Below, one piece after another: positions 42,001-54,821 of a stretch of 64,000 bases of DNA. A model generated the notes under the pieces. The model worked only from the letters and a program-made list of their open reading frames with translations. It had not been told where the DNA came from and searched no databases. Position numbers and translations under genes: made by a program. The stretch covers positions 45,539,472-45,603,471 of the forward strand of contig OX381715.1 of NCBI GenBank assembly GCA_947462335.1, written 5' to 3'. Each line of letters starts with the position of its first letter. Position 1 is the stretch's first letter. The DNA is from Harmothoe impar. Its lineage: Eukaryota > Annelida > Polychaeta > Phyllodocida > Polynoidae.

Positions 42001-45000
42001 CATACTCCCTCTGAAAGGGACTAGCCATTATTTAACTATAGGGGTAGGGGAGTTATTTGGGTTGGTGGACTTACGGGCAAACAGGCCACCAATTTTCAGT
42101 ATCAAGAATGTTTCTCCCCCTCTCAAGTCGGGCACACCCTTTTAAGCATAATGACATCAGGGGTTTTCACTAAAAATAGGTGAAATTCCCCTCCCTCCAC
42201 CCCTACAGTTAACATTTTTTACACAACCCCCTGGAAAAGGGCTTAATATCTTTTACCCCCCTCCCCCTGTTAAAAACTGTCTACTTCCACACTACATTTT
42301 CTACCAGAGAGCTGGGGAGGAGATGGTCTATATCTTAATCTTTATGGCTCTAATGTTTCAGGGAGGTCAATCTGTGGTAGACAAAGGTCATTGTTGACAG
42401 ACGGTGTGTTGGTGGGGTGTTGGTGCGATGTAACACCAACTCAACGGGGCCAAAACCCAGCTTACCAGTCCCCGTCTACTCACTCCTTCCTCTTACCCCC
42501 ACTCCTCCCCTCTCCCCTTTGCCATAGACGGGGACGGTAGGCAGTCTAAGTTTTGCTCTGCACGTGCTGCATCCGCCGTCTGTGGATGACGGTGATATTG
42601 TACACGCCACCCCCCCTGAATAATTTATGCTGCAACCTCGCTCTGATTCATTGCCGACCGGGGGTGTTACTCACATATTCTGTGTTTCCATGCATGCTAT
42701 GAGGTAGGTGCATGTAACGCTATGAGGGTTGTCTTCTACCATAAACTATGTCACCCCCCCCCCCCCCCCCCCCACAGTCAGTTTGTGGTCGACAGATGTC
42801 TGAAAAAAGTGTCTTAACCCGGCGCACCCATACAATTAGCATTGGTTATCATGAAACCTTTGATTTTGGGGTTTTCGGCTGTCTTCCACAGTCCATAGGG
42901 CTCTATGCTGAAGAGAAATATGACAATTTTTGGCGGGAATTGAATTTCAGGGTTGTTGGGGGGGGGGGGGGTTTCTGGTTGGAATTTTTTCTTGAGAAGG
43001 ACATATTGAGATAGAGCATGTTATTTGGCATATTTTGAGGCAAGAACGAGAGAAATAATGCAAAATGAGTGAAATTAGAGTGATTTTAATTTTTTCGCCG
43101 AGAGAGGTGTCCAAAAATGTCACACTTGAATCAGGGAGGACCCTGCATCAAAAACACATTAATCCAAGTTATCAGAATACAACAGTGGAGGGATTCGTAA
43201 ATGTAGAGTGACTTAGACAATCAGTGATATTATCTTCTCCGATCCAGACATTGATAACTTACATTATGTATACATGGTTACTGCTTTAATCTTGAACAGG
43301 GAGTTGCGAGGGCAGTTTTATTGTACAAAACTATGCAAAGCTGACATACAAGTTAACTATCTTGTCACACTGACAGTTTGTGATGACCATGTCAAACATA
43401 TAGGATGCAATCAAATGTGGCATGCATACATACCGTATTCTACGTAATAAGCGCCCTGGGCACTTATAAAATTATTTTTATGGCGATTTAGTACTTAAAA
43501 GTTTAATTGTCTCCAAAATCATGAAATTTGAGCCTTTCTTCTAGTTTAAATACGCCGCAAAAGGGGGGGGTGGCGCTTATAGGGGGGAGGGTGCTTATTA
43601 CGTCGCATACGGTATATGCATTTACAGAGCCGAGAGTAATAGATGACCAGCACTGAATGCAGGGCCTGTTGACAGCCTGCACGTGGCAGGGCCTGCTGAC
43701 AGCCTGCACGTGGCAGGGCCTGCTGACAGCCTGCACGTGGCAGGGCCTGCTGACAGCCTGCACGTGGCAGGGCCTGCTGACAGCCTGCACGTGGCAGGGC
43801 CTGCTGACAGCCTGCACGTGGCAGGGCCTGCTGACAGCCTGCACGTGGCAGGGCCTGCTGACAGCCTGCACGTGGCAGGGCCTGCTGACAGCCTGCACGT
43901 GGCAGGGCCTGCTGACAGCCTGCATGTACTCACGTGCTTCTTCGGAGCTCGCTGTAACGGCGGGCCTCTACGGTGTTCAGGTGGCTCTGTGCCGTGGCTT
44001 GCTTCATCTCAATAGCAGATTGTAGTGAATTAAGGTCCTCCCTAAGGGAAGAAAACGATGGTCTCAGGTGAGAATTAGCATTCTAGAAGCCATAGGAAAA
44101 TGCCAGAGTAAAGATGAAAATGGATTTAGACACACAACATTACGTCTAACAGTGTAACATGAATGTAATGGTACATTATAGGAAGATCATGAATAAATCA
44201 CCTTGATTTCCGTTTCATGTCGGAAATTCTCTCTTCGTGTCGTTTCTTCTGATAATAGTTTTTCAACTTTCTTTGCTGGAAAGTGAGAACAGATATATTC
44301 AGTACACAGACTCATCAAAGTGGTACATGATCTAAAAAGCGATATATTCTTGCAATTAAAGGGGTAAATGTGCCAGGCACAAAGAAATCGTATAAAATCT
44401 TTTAAGGACATTGCGTCTGAATGTGTCCATAGCCGCAGACTGAGACCGCATGACAGGCAGGTGCTCCATCAGTCATAATATCAGACCTAGCTGATATCAA
44501 CTCTCTGGTTGACATAATATCAGACCTAGCTGATATCAACTCTCTGGTTGACATAATATCAGACCTAGCTGATATCAACTCTCTGGTTGACATAATATCA
44601 GACCTAGCTGATATCAACTCTCTGGTTGACATAATATCAGACCTAGCTGATATCAACTCTCTGGTTGACATAATATCAGACCTAGCTGATATCAACTCTC
44701 TGGTTGACATAATATCAGACCTAGCTGATATCAACTCTCTGGTTGACATAATATCAGACCTAGCTGATATCAACTCTCTGGCTACAGTGACATAATATCA
44801 GACCTAGCTGATATCAACTCTCTGGATACAGTGACCTGTACTGATTACAAATCCATTTAGTGGAACACCTACGTTTACCCTCCATTGGCAGCAGAGTGCT
44901 TTATCACCATGATGCATCAATACAGCCCTGGTGAGTACTCGCCGCGGCTGCATTGATGCTTCATGGCGACAGAGATGATTAAAGCAGTGAGTGGCCTGTA

Positions 45001-48000
45001 CAGCCTTGTATTACCATGAGTTGCTCCTGCTCCTTAGCCTCCTTCATGGAGTTGGCCCGCCTCAGCTCCCGCTCCTGCCGCTCCAGCACCAACTTAGACA
45101 TGTCCTCCTCCTCCCGCTTCTGCTGCGCTATCCTCTCCTCCTGTAACCACGGCAACACATCAGCACAGCCCTCACACACACTCACAGCAATGTCAGCCAA
45201 ATTCAGCATGTCTCAACTTCTCCGTGTTCTGGTTAGTAATACCCGGACACAAATCTCTAACCATTCCATGACTGGGTTTAACGGTGAACATGATACATTA
45301 GTGCCAACATGCATGTTTAATACTACCAGCAACGTTTAACGCCCACAAGAAAAGGGGAGACAGAGATCACAAGATCAAAAAGGTCATGTTTGAAGTGGGG
45401 CGGTTCCTTGTTGGGCCTGCCTCCAGAACACCATGTCCAGGGAGCACAGTTTGTGCGCGGGTAAAAAGCAACAGGAGGTAGTTAGTTGCTCCTCAACACA
45501 AGGCATCTTAGAACAATAACTTTTAACGGTGAGTAGACGTTTTTGGGGTAGGCATACAATTTCTAAATATCTTGAAACGGCAATTTTGAACAGTGGTGTA
45601 AGTCCTCTATCGCTGTAAAAGTCATATGGGTGATGCTGAATGGATAGCTATGTAACATGTAGGAGACTATGGAATTTGAAAGGTTTAATGCTTCTAATGT
45701 TTGTACAAGTCTGTCATGTGCCCTGGGTCGTCATAATCAAACAGGATCCTATGGGTTCTAATTCAGTTAGACTGGTGGTTTAGTGCAACGTTATTTGGCT
45801 GTTGGGAATGTCATCTCACCGCCGCTTTCTTTTTATCCTCCTAGTAATCAAACAGTATGGTTCATGAGGGAACAATGTTAGGCACACTTACTTCTAGGTC
45901 AACCTAGTTAGCGCTGAACAAAACTTATATCTGACAAGTCAGCGAAATAGTTATTACTAAAACTTAATTACTATAGCCAATACACGTCACAAGATGTTAG
46001 ATAGGAGAAACAGTCTATGTATCAGAGATAGATGAACACACTACCGTCTAGCATACTTCAACATCGCCACATTATTAAACTGATAATTATCTACAAAAAC
46101 ATTTACACAGAAATAAAGTGCATCTCTATATGTGACATGAACTGCCAGGTGCTGGGTGTACAAGGCCATTAGTCTAACAAGAGTCAGACATGTAGTACAT
46201 GCTCAGGTATTGTGTCTGCTAACCATCCGTAGGTTAAGATGATAGAACAATGCACCACCTAATAATTCATATAGCCAACTTGGATGTCAAGCTGCAGAAG
46301 CTGCTAAGTCACTCACCTGAGATTTCTTCCTCTGTAGATTCTGTAGCCTTCTTTCAGCCATTTTCTTTTCCTGAAAATATGTGAAACGATGCTCGTATTG
46401 CGATACAACTGCTTACTTGATGGGAATGTGTGCAATCTAGCAGAGGTAAAGCTTTATCGCAGTATTTTATATTCTTGTTTTCTGTTCTAAAAGTTAAAGA
46501 CCAATCTCTGTATCAATAGCTCTTGATCCCAAAAATATCACGCAAGATGCATTCACAAACAGGCCACAGTCAGATGGTAGATATCGACCGTACAATGTTA
46601 CTTGCAACATGCAATATAGTTATTATATACAGCATCAAACATAATGATGAAGCACAACAAATACAGCAAACAAAATAGCTTCAATGATGATGATACTAGC
46701 CATTTTAGGAAATCCAGCAGCGGGCATTCCTTAAAATGCAAGCCTAAGGCATAACCAAATAAGAATTCTTAAGTTCCTTCATGTTTCCTACTTAACTGGA
46801 TGACTACTATTGCTGGACCAGCATACGACTACTGAAAAGCATTTGGCCATCACCCAAACACGGACATCGTTAACATATGGAAAACTGTTATTAGCTAAGG
46901 TCCAGTCTCAGATGATAGTGGTTCACCCTGCATTTTGACCAATTGGGATCTAGATAGAACAATGCCCTATACTTTGGATGGTTCCTCCTCAATTACTAAA
47001 CCTTCAAAAAGTCCGCCAATCGAACCTCCTATATCCCTGCCATACAGACCCCTACTCTACTCTACAGGACTCTAAATTCTAAGACAACATAATATAATCA
47101 ACCGTACATTCATAAGTGAAGATGAAATGGTAAGAAAAATAACTTGGATTAATCTAATCTAGACTGACATTAGAGATAAGAAAACCAAAGAAGCCTGCTA
47201 GTCTGTGTGGTTCCGCTTCGTATTATGTTGGTATTCTACTAAGCCGACAGACGGCCGATGGGTTTCTGTTGATATCTGCTTCGCCAAATCGAAACAGAAG
47301 CAACTCTAAAAACTAAAGCCGCAACACTCCAACAATTTAGAATCTTGCAACATCCACCAGCTTTTAGCCTCATGGTAGATAAATAGTCAAGTCGGCTTAG
47401 TTGAATACCTCCTTATATCTAACTGAAATGTTATAACATATTATTGATGGCATTTTATTATTGCATTAACAAAAAGAATAGAAATGGCATATTTCTTCTT
47501 TTTGTTAGTCCTGCTGCGGCTAGTGCCTGAGGGCCCTGCACCCTGTGGTGCCCCCTGGCGGGTGAGGGCAGTAACCGTACCTTTAACATGAGTGCATGGG
47601 AGGTTGTGACCCAGGGCCGTTCAACCTTTGACCTCATATCGCCTTCGCTGCGGTACCTGGCCAGCTTAGGGTCAACGCCATTGTGACGCACCCCCGACTG
47701 ATAGAAGAACCATATATGTATGGGATGAGATTTGATACCGTTTTCCGGGTTTAGTTGTGTATGGTAATACCGGTTGGTGGAGACGGGACAGTGACAAACA
47801 GTGCACAAGTACATTTATACTTTCTACGTTATGAACACAGTAATGGACAGTAATACAGAGGAAGACGTTAACAGATACAGTGCACATGAATGAAGGAATG
47901 TTGCCTAGATAGATTTGCAATACAGTCTGAAGTGTAAAAGATTAAGTGTATGATTAAGACTAGTCTGAACAATAGTAAGCACGAAACATGGTAAAGTGTG

Positions 48001-51000
48001 AAACATAAGGTTGGTACGGACTTGTTTCAGAGGCACACTATACATACATATGCTTGTTGCTGAAAGGGAACGGTTAAACACGTTTACACGACCAGTATCT
48101 AGTCCCCAATACGTCTCACACCAACACACATGTGTCTCTTCTACTCACCCGAAGTTCTGCAATCTTCTGTGATTGAGACGACCATTGGCGGTCCTTGTAC
48201 GTATTTGCGTCATCAAAGTCTCGTCTGTCGTCATCATCATCTCTCCTCTGGTGACATGAAGGAGACAGAACATTTATAAACAAAGTACAGAGTTTATGAA
48301 AGAATGGGCCCTGTGGACCTGCTGGCCAGCCTTCGGCTGTGTTGGTTTTAAAACTATATCATCATCACTTATGAAAGAGTAAATAAATCTAAAATCAATA
48401 TGAGGCGACGGTGTCATCAGTTAGCAGGAGCAAACGGGCTACAAGATGTAGATGATGGGCTTTAACTACAGGTTTACATACAAATCATTAGGACCATACT
48501 GATACTTTAGACCTAAAAAGAAGTAATCAATGAAATAAAGGTAGATTATAAAACTAAGAAATCTCTTGGCGATATATTAGTTCAGAGACAACAGAGGGGT
48601 TGAGATTGTGAGACATGTATATATTTGAGTACATAACATGATGTACTAGGAGTAAATAGCATGCATAGGTGGTTAAAGGAGTGGTTTGTCAGATGGGTTG
48701 GGCCCCTTATACACAGGAGGTTAACAGGGAAGGCATGGGTTACGTCCACTATCATAATGTCACAGAGCGACATGTTCTATTGGACCAGGACGAACCTCGC
48801 TGTATGTAGAGTGTAGAGAGTCTGTACTTTCACTATGTCGACGACTCTGAATGGAAACAACACAAGTCGTCAGTGACGTCACACCAGGGTTGTGAATCAC
48901 ACGGGCAGCAGAAAATGATGACGTCAGAAGGGTGTAGATGTTGGTTGAAACATCTGGACAATTTACTAACATTCTTTTTGGAAAAATACTATTTCACCGT
49001 TCGCACTGCTCCTAATTGAAAGACCAAAGACCATCGCTCTTCATGGTAAGGGTTTGGATTGTTCAACCACACACTGACAGAAACCCAAAGCTTTTTTCAC
49101 ACATAAGAAAACTTTGAGATGATATAAAATATTTCGTCAAAATATAAAAGCACATTGGGTCAATCATATAAAACAGGGATTCAAATTTGAAGCTTTTATT
49201 TTTATTTACATTTTTTATACAAATGTACAAAGATCTCTCTATGGTATATAAATATATTAGGGTGGGTTCCATGCAGACACCATCAGTGTGGAGCAGGTCT
49301 CACTTATTGTCTCCCTATGTGTCCCAATTTAATGTCCTCCTATATCAGTTCTGTTTCAATTTGTTTACTTAACCCTCGTCCCAGGGATATTCTTATGTGC
49401 ATACATGGGAGAAAGTACACCCACATATGGTTTTCATGTCCCGCCCTAATGCCTCCCTATGTGCCCATCCTAATGTTCCCCACCTCAATGCCTCCCACCT
49501 AAATGCCTCCCACCTTAATGCCTCCCACCCTAATGTCCCCCCATGTGCCCACCTGAATGCCTCCCCCCTAATGCCTCCCTATGTGCCCCACCCTAATGTC
49601 CCCCATCTTAATGCCCCCTGTGAGCCCTACCTTGTGTAGATCCTTCTCCCTCTGCCGCTGTCTGACCAGGCTCTCCCTGCGCCGTACCTCGGTGGTTGAC
49701 TTGACAGCATCCTCCTGCTGTTTCTGCACCTCCCATGCCCTACGAGCCATCTGTCGCTTGGCCTCTGCAGCCTTCTCCTCCTCACGTTTAGCCATCATCA
49801 GCTCCAGGATCTTTTGATCCTGAGGTTATCATGATAGCATAACATGTTACCGTGGGTTATAATTGTGGTAAAACGGGTTGTTCTGACAAATATATAGGCC
49901 GCACAGAAAAACAACATGGCTGGCCTAAATTAACATGAACATTGGGGCACAGCGAAATAAAAAGTTGATCTACAGATTTCCCGCACCATTTTTTCTATTT
50001 TTGACTCCGCCCTCATCATTTCCTGAAGAATTGTTTTTTTGGGTGATATTTCCTTTAATCGGGAGCCAGGAAATTTTAGTTTATAGAAAGAAGAATAAGG
50101 TTTTGCTCAGGAAAAAAATAATTTGCCCGCCCACTTGATTCAAGGTTGAAATCCACAGGCAAAAAGAAATTTGGAAAAAAAGAATTAAAACAAATCGCCC
50201 GCCCTCACCAATTTGTGATAACCAAAATCCGTAGACCAACTTTTTTTAAATTTCGAGTGGCCTTAGCAGCTTATATACCGTAAATTACCGCGTACTACCC
50301 GCGGGTTGTACGCGAACCAAACTCAGCTTTAATTTGATACCAAACATGCCTATATAGGGTGCGGGTAATACGAGGGTTTTTATTACTATAGAACAGTACT
50401 AAAATTCAATTTTTCAAATTAAAAAACGGGTTATAGGATTCCCCTGAGTTGGGGGTGCGGGTTATACGCGAGATGCGGGTAATACGCGGGTATTTACGGT
50501 ATATGTATGAGGAATACCACTGCCTCTTACTGCAGAGATCAGGAAATCTTATCTATTGCTCAATTTTATGTAGGTAGTTACAATGTAACACAATTCATTA
50601 CATAAATCCCAGCTAAAAGGTAGAAACTCCTGCAAAGCAGGAAAGGTGGCATCAATACACTGACACCAATGCTGCACCCAATGCCCTGAGGCACTCAGCC
50701 CTATACATGTGTGGGAGTACAGTAAGAGGGGGCAGCCCACTGAGTTCATACATGACTGAGACCCTGACCACCGATAACACCGCCTGTGTGTACTGCTTAC
50801 TGAGTACCTACATGACTGAGACCCTGGCCACCAATAACACCAGCTTTGTGTACTGCTTAAAGACAGCCTGCAGGCAAGTGTTCTAATAAGGGCCCTCTAG
50901 CAAAGGGAACAACTCACTCATCCATCTTTGCCTATAACCACTTCTTAATCTCCCGTATTATTTTCTTGTCCAATGGTCATGAAGGGTAGTATTTCATTTT

Positions 51001-52824
51001 GAAATGAGACCACCCCTGCAACCCGTAGGACACAACACTAACCTCGACAACCCCTAAACGGCATATAAACGATCTAACGTGTGATCCTAATCACAACGAA
51101 CTCATGGATTTGTTTTTTCCATTGAATAAATTGCATAAAAAGCTATGTGAATATTGAACAATAGAACATATGGAACAAACCCCTTCACCCCCAACCCCCT
51201 CACCTACACGACCACCAAAAGATGTATGAATAAGGAATGTCCACAGATGGTTGAAAGTTGCAAATAGAAAGATTGAACATGTGAGTGGCCTCACAGATGG
51301 CTCAGGGTGAGCTGGGCCTCTAGCTTACCATGTGCTTAGATATAGAACTCCCTTATAACCATTCATTGGTTAATTCTGGCATCAGAAGTGAATTCCCTGT
51401 TAAAAAGTACCCTTATGACATGTGTCATACATGTATGCTATTCCATTTCACGCCAGTGTGGGTGAGCAGGTGGGTGTGGGAGAGCAGGTGGGTGTGGGTG
51501 TGCAGGTGGGTGTGGGCGACAGTCACAGGCGGCGGGCATGTACCGCCTTCTGTCCTTGTCAAAAAGTGAGTCGGTTGGACCGTAAATTGCAAAGATATGG
51601 GTGGTACAGTTGCGCTCTGCACGTGTTGCATCCGCTGTCTATATGTGGATGGCGATGACATTGTACCCACCTGAGACACACACACCGAACACACAAGTAG
51701 CCCATCAACATTGTCCACACATTAATGAAATTCAAGATAACTCAAGATAGTTCAAGAGAAATATACCAAAAAGGTCTTACAAAAAACGTCTCACCTGGTA
51801 ATACAAGATACCTCCCATTGACTTAGCACTGAAATTGTGTGGACTGTAATGTAGACGAAAATCCCTTCTAGTACTTAAAGAGTTTAATTTCTCTACACAC
51901 TTTTTTTTTTTTGGGTCACTTTTTTTGTTTTCAATATCTCAAATGTTTAGGGTGAATATTGATATAAGTGACTGATGTTCCATGAACCTGAGTGTCTAAT
52001 CTGTCCATCTGTCAAGTTTTTACATTTTTTGAATCATGAATTCATGTGAAAATTCACACTCAAAAGTTTCACTATCTTGATGCAACCCCTCATGAGGCGT
52101 CGCATAAGACTCTGGGTGGTTACCACCCTGAGTCAATAACATGTAGACGAAATGACCACGCTAGTACATTCATGTCTGTCTGAGAAAAAAAGGTGACTTT
52201 TTGTAAGGAATAGTAGTGTATAGGAAAATACTTCAATTTTGCGAATATTGACTGTTTTGGACAATAGGCTTCATTTTATTACCTGAAAATTGGAAAATAA
52301 TAATTTCTTTTTTTTGAAAAGCGTCCAGGAAAAGACTCACAGGAGCTTAGTCTGCCTGAGCCAACCACCCTGCATCCCACTCTGGTCATAATACGAACTA
52401 CATAATACTGTCTGCAGCATCTTTATACATGACACAATATCAACCCCTACAACCCATTACAGTCACAATACCAACCCTCAAAAGGACATGCTCCCAGTCC
52501 TGCAGTCGGTAAAGGACAAAATACCTGGTTTATATTATATACACAACATAATTCAACCCCTACAACCCATTAAGGTCTGAATGCCAGGCCTACGGGACGT
52601 GAAGAGAAGGATATCATGTTGTACAAGAACTCACCCTTGATGTGACACGAGCTCCGGGACTCCGGGCTGACTTGAGTTTGTTACGGAGGGTGGGGTCTGA
52701 GATGGGTTTGGCATCCACTGTGGGATCCCGTAACCATGCCGACCGACTGGATCTGGTGGAGGTAACAGAGAGGTCCGACACACTGGGTGCCCGCTCGGAG
52801 GAATCTCCATGTTTGTGCTTCTTT
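36009..52824 (-). CDS. Host coiled-coil protein gene, 14 C-terminal exons (partial)
   Basis: Minus-strand exons, 5' to 3': 52,635-52,824; 49,631-49,819; 48,796-48,846; 48,149-48,247; 47,581-47,697; 46,317-46,370; 45,820-45,840; 45,015-45,140; 44,202-44,275; 43,934-44,041; 39,815-39,917; 37,264-37,373; 37,009-37,117; 36,009-36,194. All have AG/GT borders and all junction phases agree, giving ~512 codons ending in a stop at 36,009. The first listed exon begins mid-codon behind an acceptor, so more 5' exons exist. The product is Ser-rich at first, then almost continuous E/R/K/Q coiled coil (for example R-R-A-W-E-V-Q-K-Q-Q in the second exon), with a Ser/Thr-rich tail. Such proteins are often cytoskeletal or ciliary. 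A relation to the CCDC177/DUF4659 group is possible, but I cannot confirm it. One exon is only 21 bases. Confidence 0.7.
36379..36786. mobile_element. Foldback element (~408 bp)
   Basis: Ends read TTAAAGGGAT at both termini (inverted). The arms stay complementary for well over 100 bases each way (for example CTTCATCCACAGAA / TTCTGTGGATGAAG and ACACCATCACACTGT / ACAGTGTGATGGTG). It sits in an intron of the coiled-coil gene. Confidence 0.65.
37400..38870. other. Intron sequence, nothing recognised
   Basis: Contains poly-C and poly-G runs (37,778 and 38,438) and no supported gene. It lies between the 37,264 and 39,815 exons. Confidence 0.4.
38877..39408. mobile_element. hAT-like MITE with 8-bp target duplication
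   Basis: Terminal inverted repeats begin CCCGGGGGGTTGACTC on both sides and include GGGATGTGTGGTCAT further in. The flanks are the direct duplication CCTCTAAC (38,869-38,876 and 39,409-39,416). There is no transposase, so it is non-autonomous. An 8-bp duplication is typical of hAT-type transposition. Confidence 0.75.
40000..40900. other. Intron sequence, nothing recognised
   Basis: No supported gene or repeat in this part of the large intron. Confidence 0.4.
40902..41173. mobile_element. Foldback element (~270 bp)
   Basis: Imperfect long arms: GGCTGTGTCTCACTAAATCG against its inverted partner near 41,155-41,172, and CATAGAAATGGCCGGAAAA against TTTTTCCGGCCATTTCTATG. Confidence 0.6.
41425..42607. 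repeat. Dispersed repeat copy, split by a hAT-like element
   Basis: Bases 41,425-41,769 and 42,558-42,607 together match the uninterrupted copy at 51,276-51,668, including the GTGGGTGTGG-type internal repeats and the GCATGTACCGCCTTCT segment. The 780-base gap is the element at 41,770-42,549. Confidence 0.65.
41770..42549. mobile_element. Non-autonomous hAT-like element, 8-bp target duplication
   Basis: Flanked by GTTTTGCT at 41,762-41,769 and 42,550-42,557. Its ends (TAGACTTGC... and ...GCAGTCTAA) are short imperfect inverted repeats. The paralogous locus at 51,276-51,668 lacks it. It contains poly-C tracts (41,837-41,854) and no transposase. Confidence 0.7.
42752..42773. repeat. Poly-C tract
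   Basis: A run of more than 20 C residues on the plus strand in an intron. A poly-G run (42,958-42,971) follows nearby. Confidence 0.8.
43431..43614. mobile_element. MITE with TACCGTA-type ends
   Basis: Left TACCGTATTCTACGTAATAAG and right inverted CTTATTACGTCGCATACGGTA, 184 bases in total, no coding content. Confidence 0.6.
43668..43925. repeat. Minisatellite, 27-bp unit, ~9.5 copies
   Basis: The unit contains CAGCCTGCACGTGGCAGGG and is almost identical between copies. Because 27 is divisible by three, several frames stay open on both strands. It ends nine bases before the exon boundary at 43,934, inside the donor-side intron of the coiled-coil gene. Confidence 0.9.
44476..44830. repeat. 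Minisatellite, 39-bp unit, ~9 copies
   Basis: The unit includes ATATCAGACCTAGCTGATAT, itself an imperfect palindrome, plus CAACTCTCTGGTTGACATA. Copies are nearly identical except the last ones (CTACAGTG and ATACAGTG variants). It lies in an intron. Confidence 0.9.
44908..44965. repeat. Palindromic copy of the dispersed repeat
   Basis: Arms CATGATGCATCAATACAGCC and GGCTGCATTGATGCTTCATG flank a GTGAGTACTCGCCGC loop. This full palindrome shows the structure of the half-copies seen at 21,820-22,850. Confidence 0.65.
50276..50501. mobile_element. MITE with TACCGTAAA ends
   Basis: Left TACCGTAAATTACCGCGTA and right TACGCGGGTATTTACGGTA form imperfect inverted ends. Interior motifs (GCGGGTTGTACGCGAA and GCGGGTTATACGCGAG) are shared with 20,363-20,480. 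Flanked by TA. Confidence 0.65.
51276..51668. repeat. Dispersed repeat copy, uninterrupted
   Basis: About 390 bases strongly similar to 41,425-41,769 plus 42,558-42,607. It contains short GTGGGTGTG tandem repeats and an exon-like stretch, but the two copies are not convincingly coding. Confidence 0.6.
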
Positions 52825-52829
52825 CTGAA

Positions 52830-53620
52830 ACAAGATCAAAAGTGGTCTATTTAGTATTTCATCATCAAGATGGCTGTATTCTAAAATACCTATAAAGAGT
52901 CAGTTCTTACACTATACTCAAGTACATTAGTGACTTATGCAAACAGCTGTTGTGGTTTCTCTTGAATTTCTATTCTGTTACTGATTTATATGGATGAATT
53001 CAACTTTCTTTCAAAAGTAGATTTAACTAACAATAGATCGATGAGTAAATGGTGACAATGTTGTAATGATTTGTATGGTGTGTGTACCAATAGTCGAGAA
53101 TGACTTTGGATGGAGTATGGTAATGAGGCGGGATGCATGGCTGATAACCATCCTCCACCTAGGGGGATCTCTGGTGATGTGACACAATAATCATGTGGTA
53201 TGTGGTGATATATGACTTTTGCTGATGTAGTTATCAACTAACCAGGCAAATACCCAAACAGTCACTGGTAAATACACAGACACTAAGAGAAGCTTCTAGC
53301 ACAAACTCTCTAATTAACTTAGAAATCCTTGAAATGTATCTTACTTCTTTTGATGTAACACCTAGTAGAATCCCTATAGTTATTGTATTTGTACAAAGAC
53401 TTTATCACATCAAATCCTTTAAACAATCTGACACTGACAGAGGGTTAGAGCTGGTAGCCTTTCATTAAGCCTCACCGCCGAGTGAGTTATAGAACTATTA
53501 TGTTACCCCAGGTCAGCCATATGGAGCATGTGTTTTAGTGTCACACCTAGCTACTACCGTATACCACTGACAGCAATAGCTGACATGTGTCAGCAAGGTT
53601 AGCCGTTATTCTCTAGGCAG
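52830..53620. other. No gene recognised
   Basis: Upstream of the first detected coiled-coil exon; further 5' exons of that gene were not found here. Confidence 0.35.
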
Positions 53621-54821
53621 TAAGGGAGCGTTCATTATTTATGGCAGGGGGGGGGGGGGGCGGGCGTTTGGCAAAACGAATACGTAAAAAAAAAAGACCC
53701 CCCCTCCGAATAGGTTGAAAAAAAATTATCCCCCCCCTCCGAATAGGTTGAAAAAAAATGACCCCCCCCCTTACCACAGACATTTATAAATACTTAAAAA
53801 TGGCATCAATGACATACAAAGTCTACATAGTCCTATACTATAACCTATCATATTAAGTGCTTAACCATTATTTGAGGGAGTGGCTATAGGGCTTAACAGT
53901 AGGCCCCCTATGTGGAGAGCTTACATTTTTCTGGTTTCGTAGCGCATCAATTTTATTTTGCTAAAAATGGGTGTAATTCTTTTGGTCTCCACTTACAAGT
54001 CCTGCTGATACTGGTTGGTAGAAGTACCATGAAATGTCCCAGCTTAAAACAAAGATTGGTGTTTGATGAAGGGATACTTTATAACGTTATAATAGTGGCA
54101 AAATTGAAGAAAATTGGACCATTTTAATGTATCCTGGTATATATAACTTGCAGTTAGATGAACAAGATTACTATTTAAACCTAGTTTTGTTTTCCAAAGG
54201 CTAGGATCAGTAAGAAATAGGGAGCTCAGGGTGAGAATTTGAAGTTGGACAAAGAGTCACAGGGGAATGTGTCTTGGTATATAGGCCTAACGGCACAGAT
54301 CAATTACAATAGCTTAAGTCACCAATGGTATGCATAGATGTAACATGCACCATAGTTGATAACCTTCATTTGAGGAAAGGCCAACCATGCGGACATTTCA
54401 CTATTTTATGTGCCTTCATACTTGACCCACTGTTAAAGTCGTCCACTATCACTAGCTGTGAATGGGTTACTGCCGGGGGCTACTGCTGACCATAGCAGCT
54501 GCCATAAGGTACCTGCCTTCAAAGTTCTAGGGTAAGGACTCTCCCCTCTGTGTGGGCAGTAACACTTGTCTTTCTTTATGGTAGAAGACCATGTCAAGTG
54601 TTGAGTTATCAGTAAAAGAAGGATTATAGCTTTGCTTTAAGCCAGATTCCCAACTTTGACAAATCCTTTAAGCCTAAATTATGAATTTAGTACCGGGTAG
54701 TCTAGTTTAACCTATAAAAACCTGCATGAAGCAGCACCTTGACTTTGTCCTGATCCTATTATAAGCTGCAGTGGCAATCTGATTTGCATACTTGCCGTGG
54801 CCTATGTATGAAGTTTTATGG

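Noticed and set aside
43503..44025. Repetitive 100-140-codon frames on both strands
   Set aside because: Produced by the 27-bp minisatellite, whose length is a multiple of three.
44402..44773. 123-codon minus-strand frame with 13-residue repeats
   Set aside because: By-product of the 39-bp minisatellite; no splice or promoter support.
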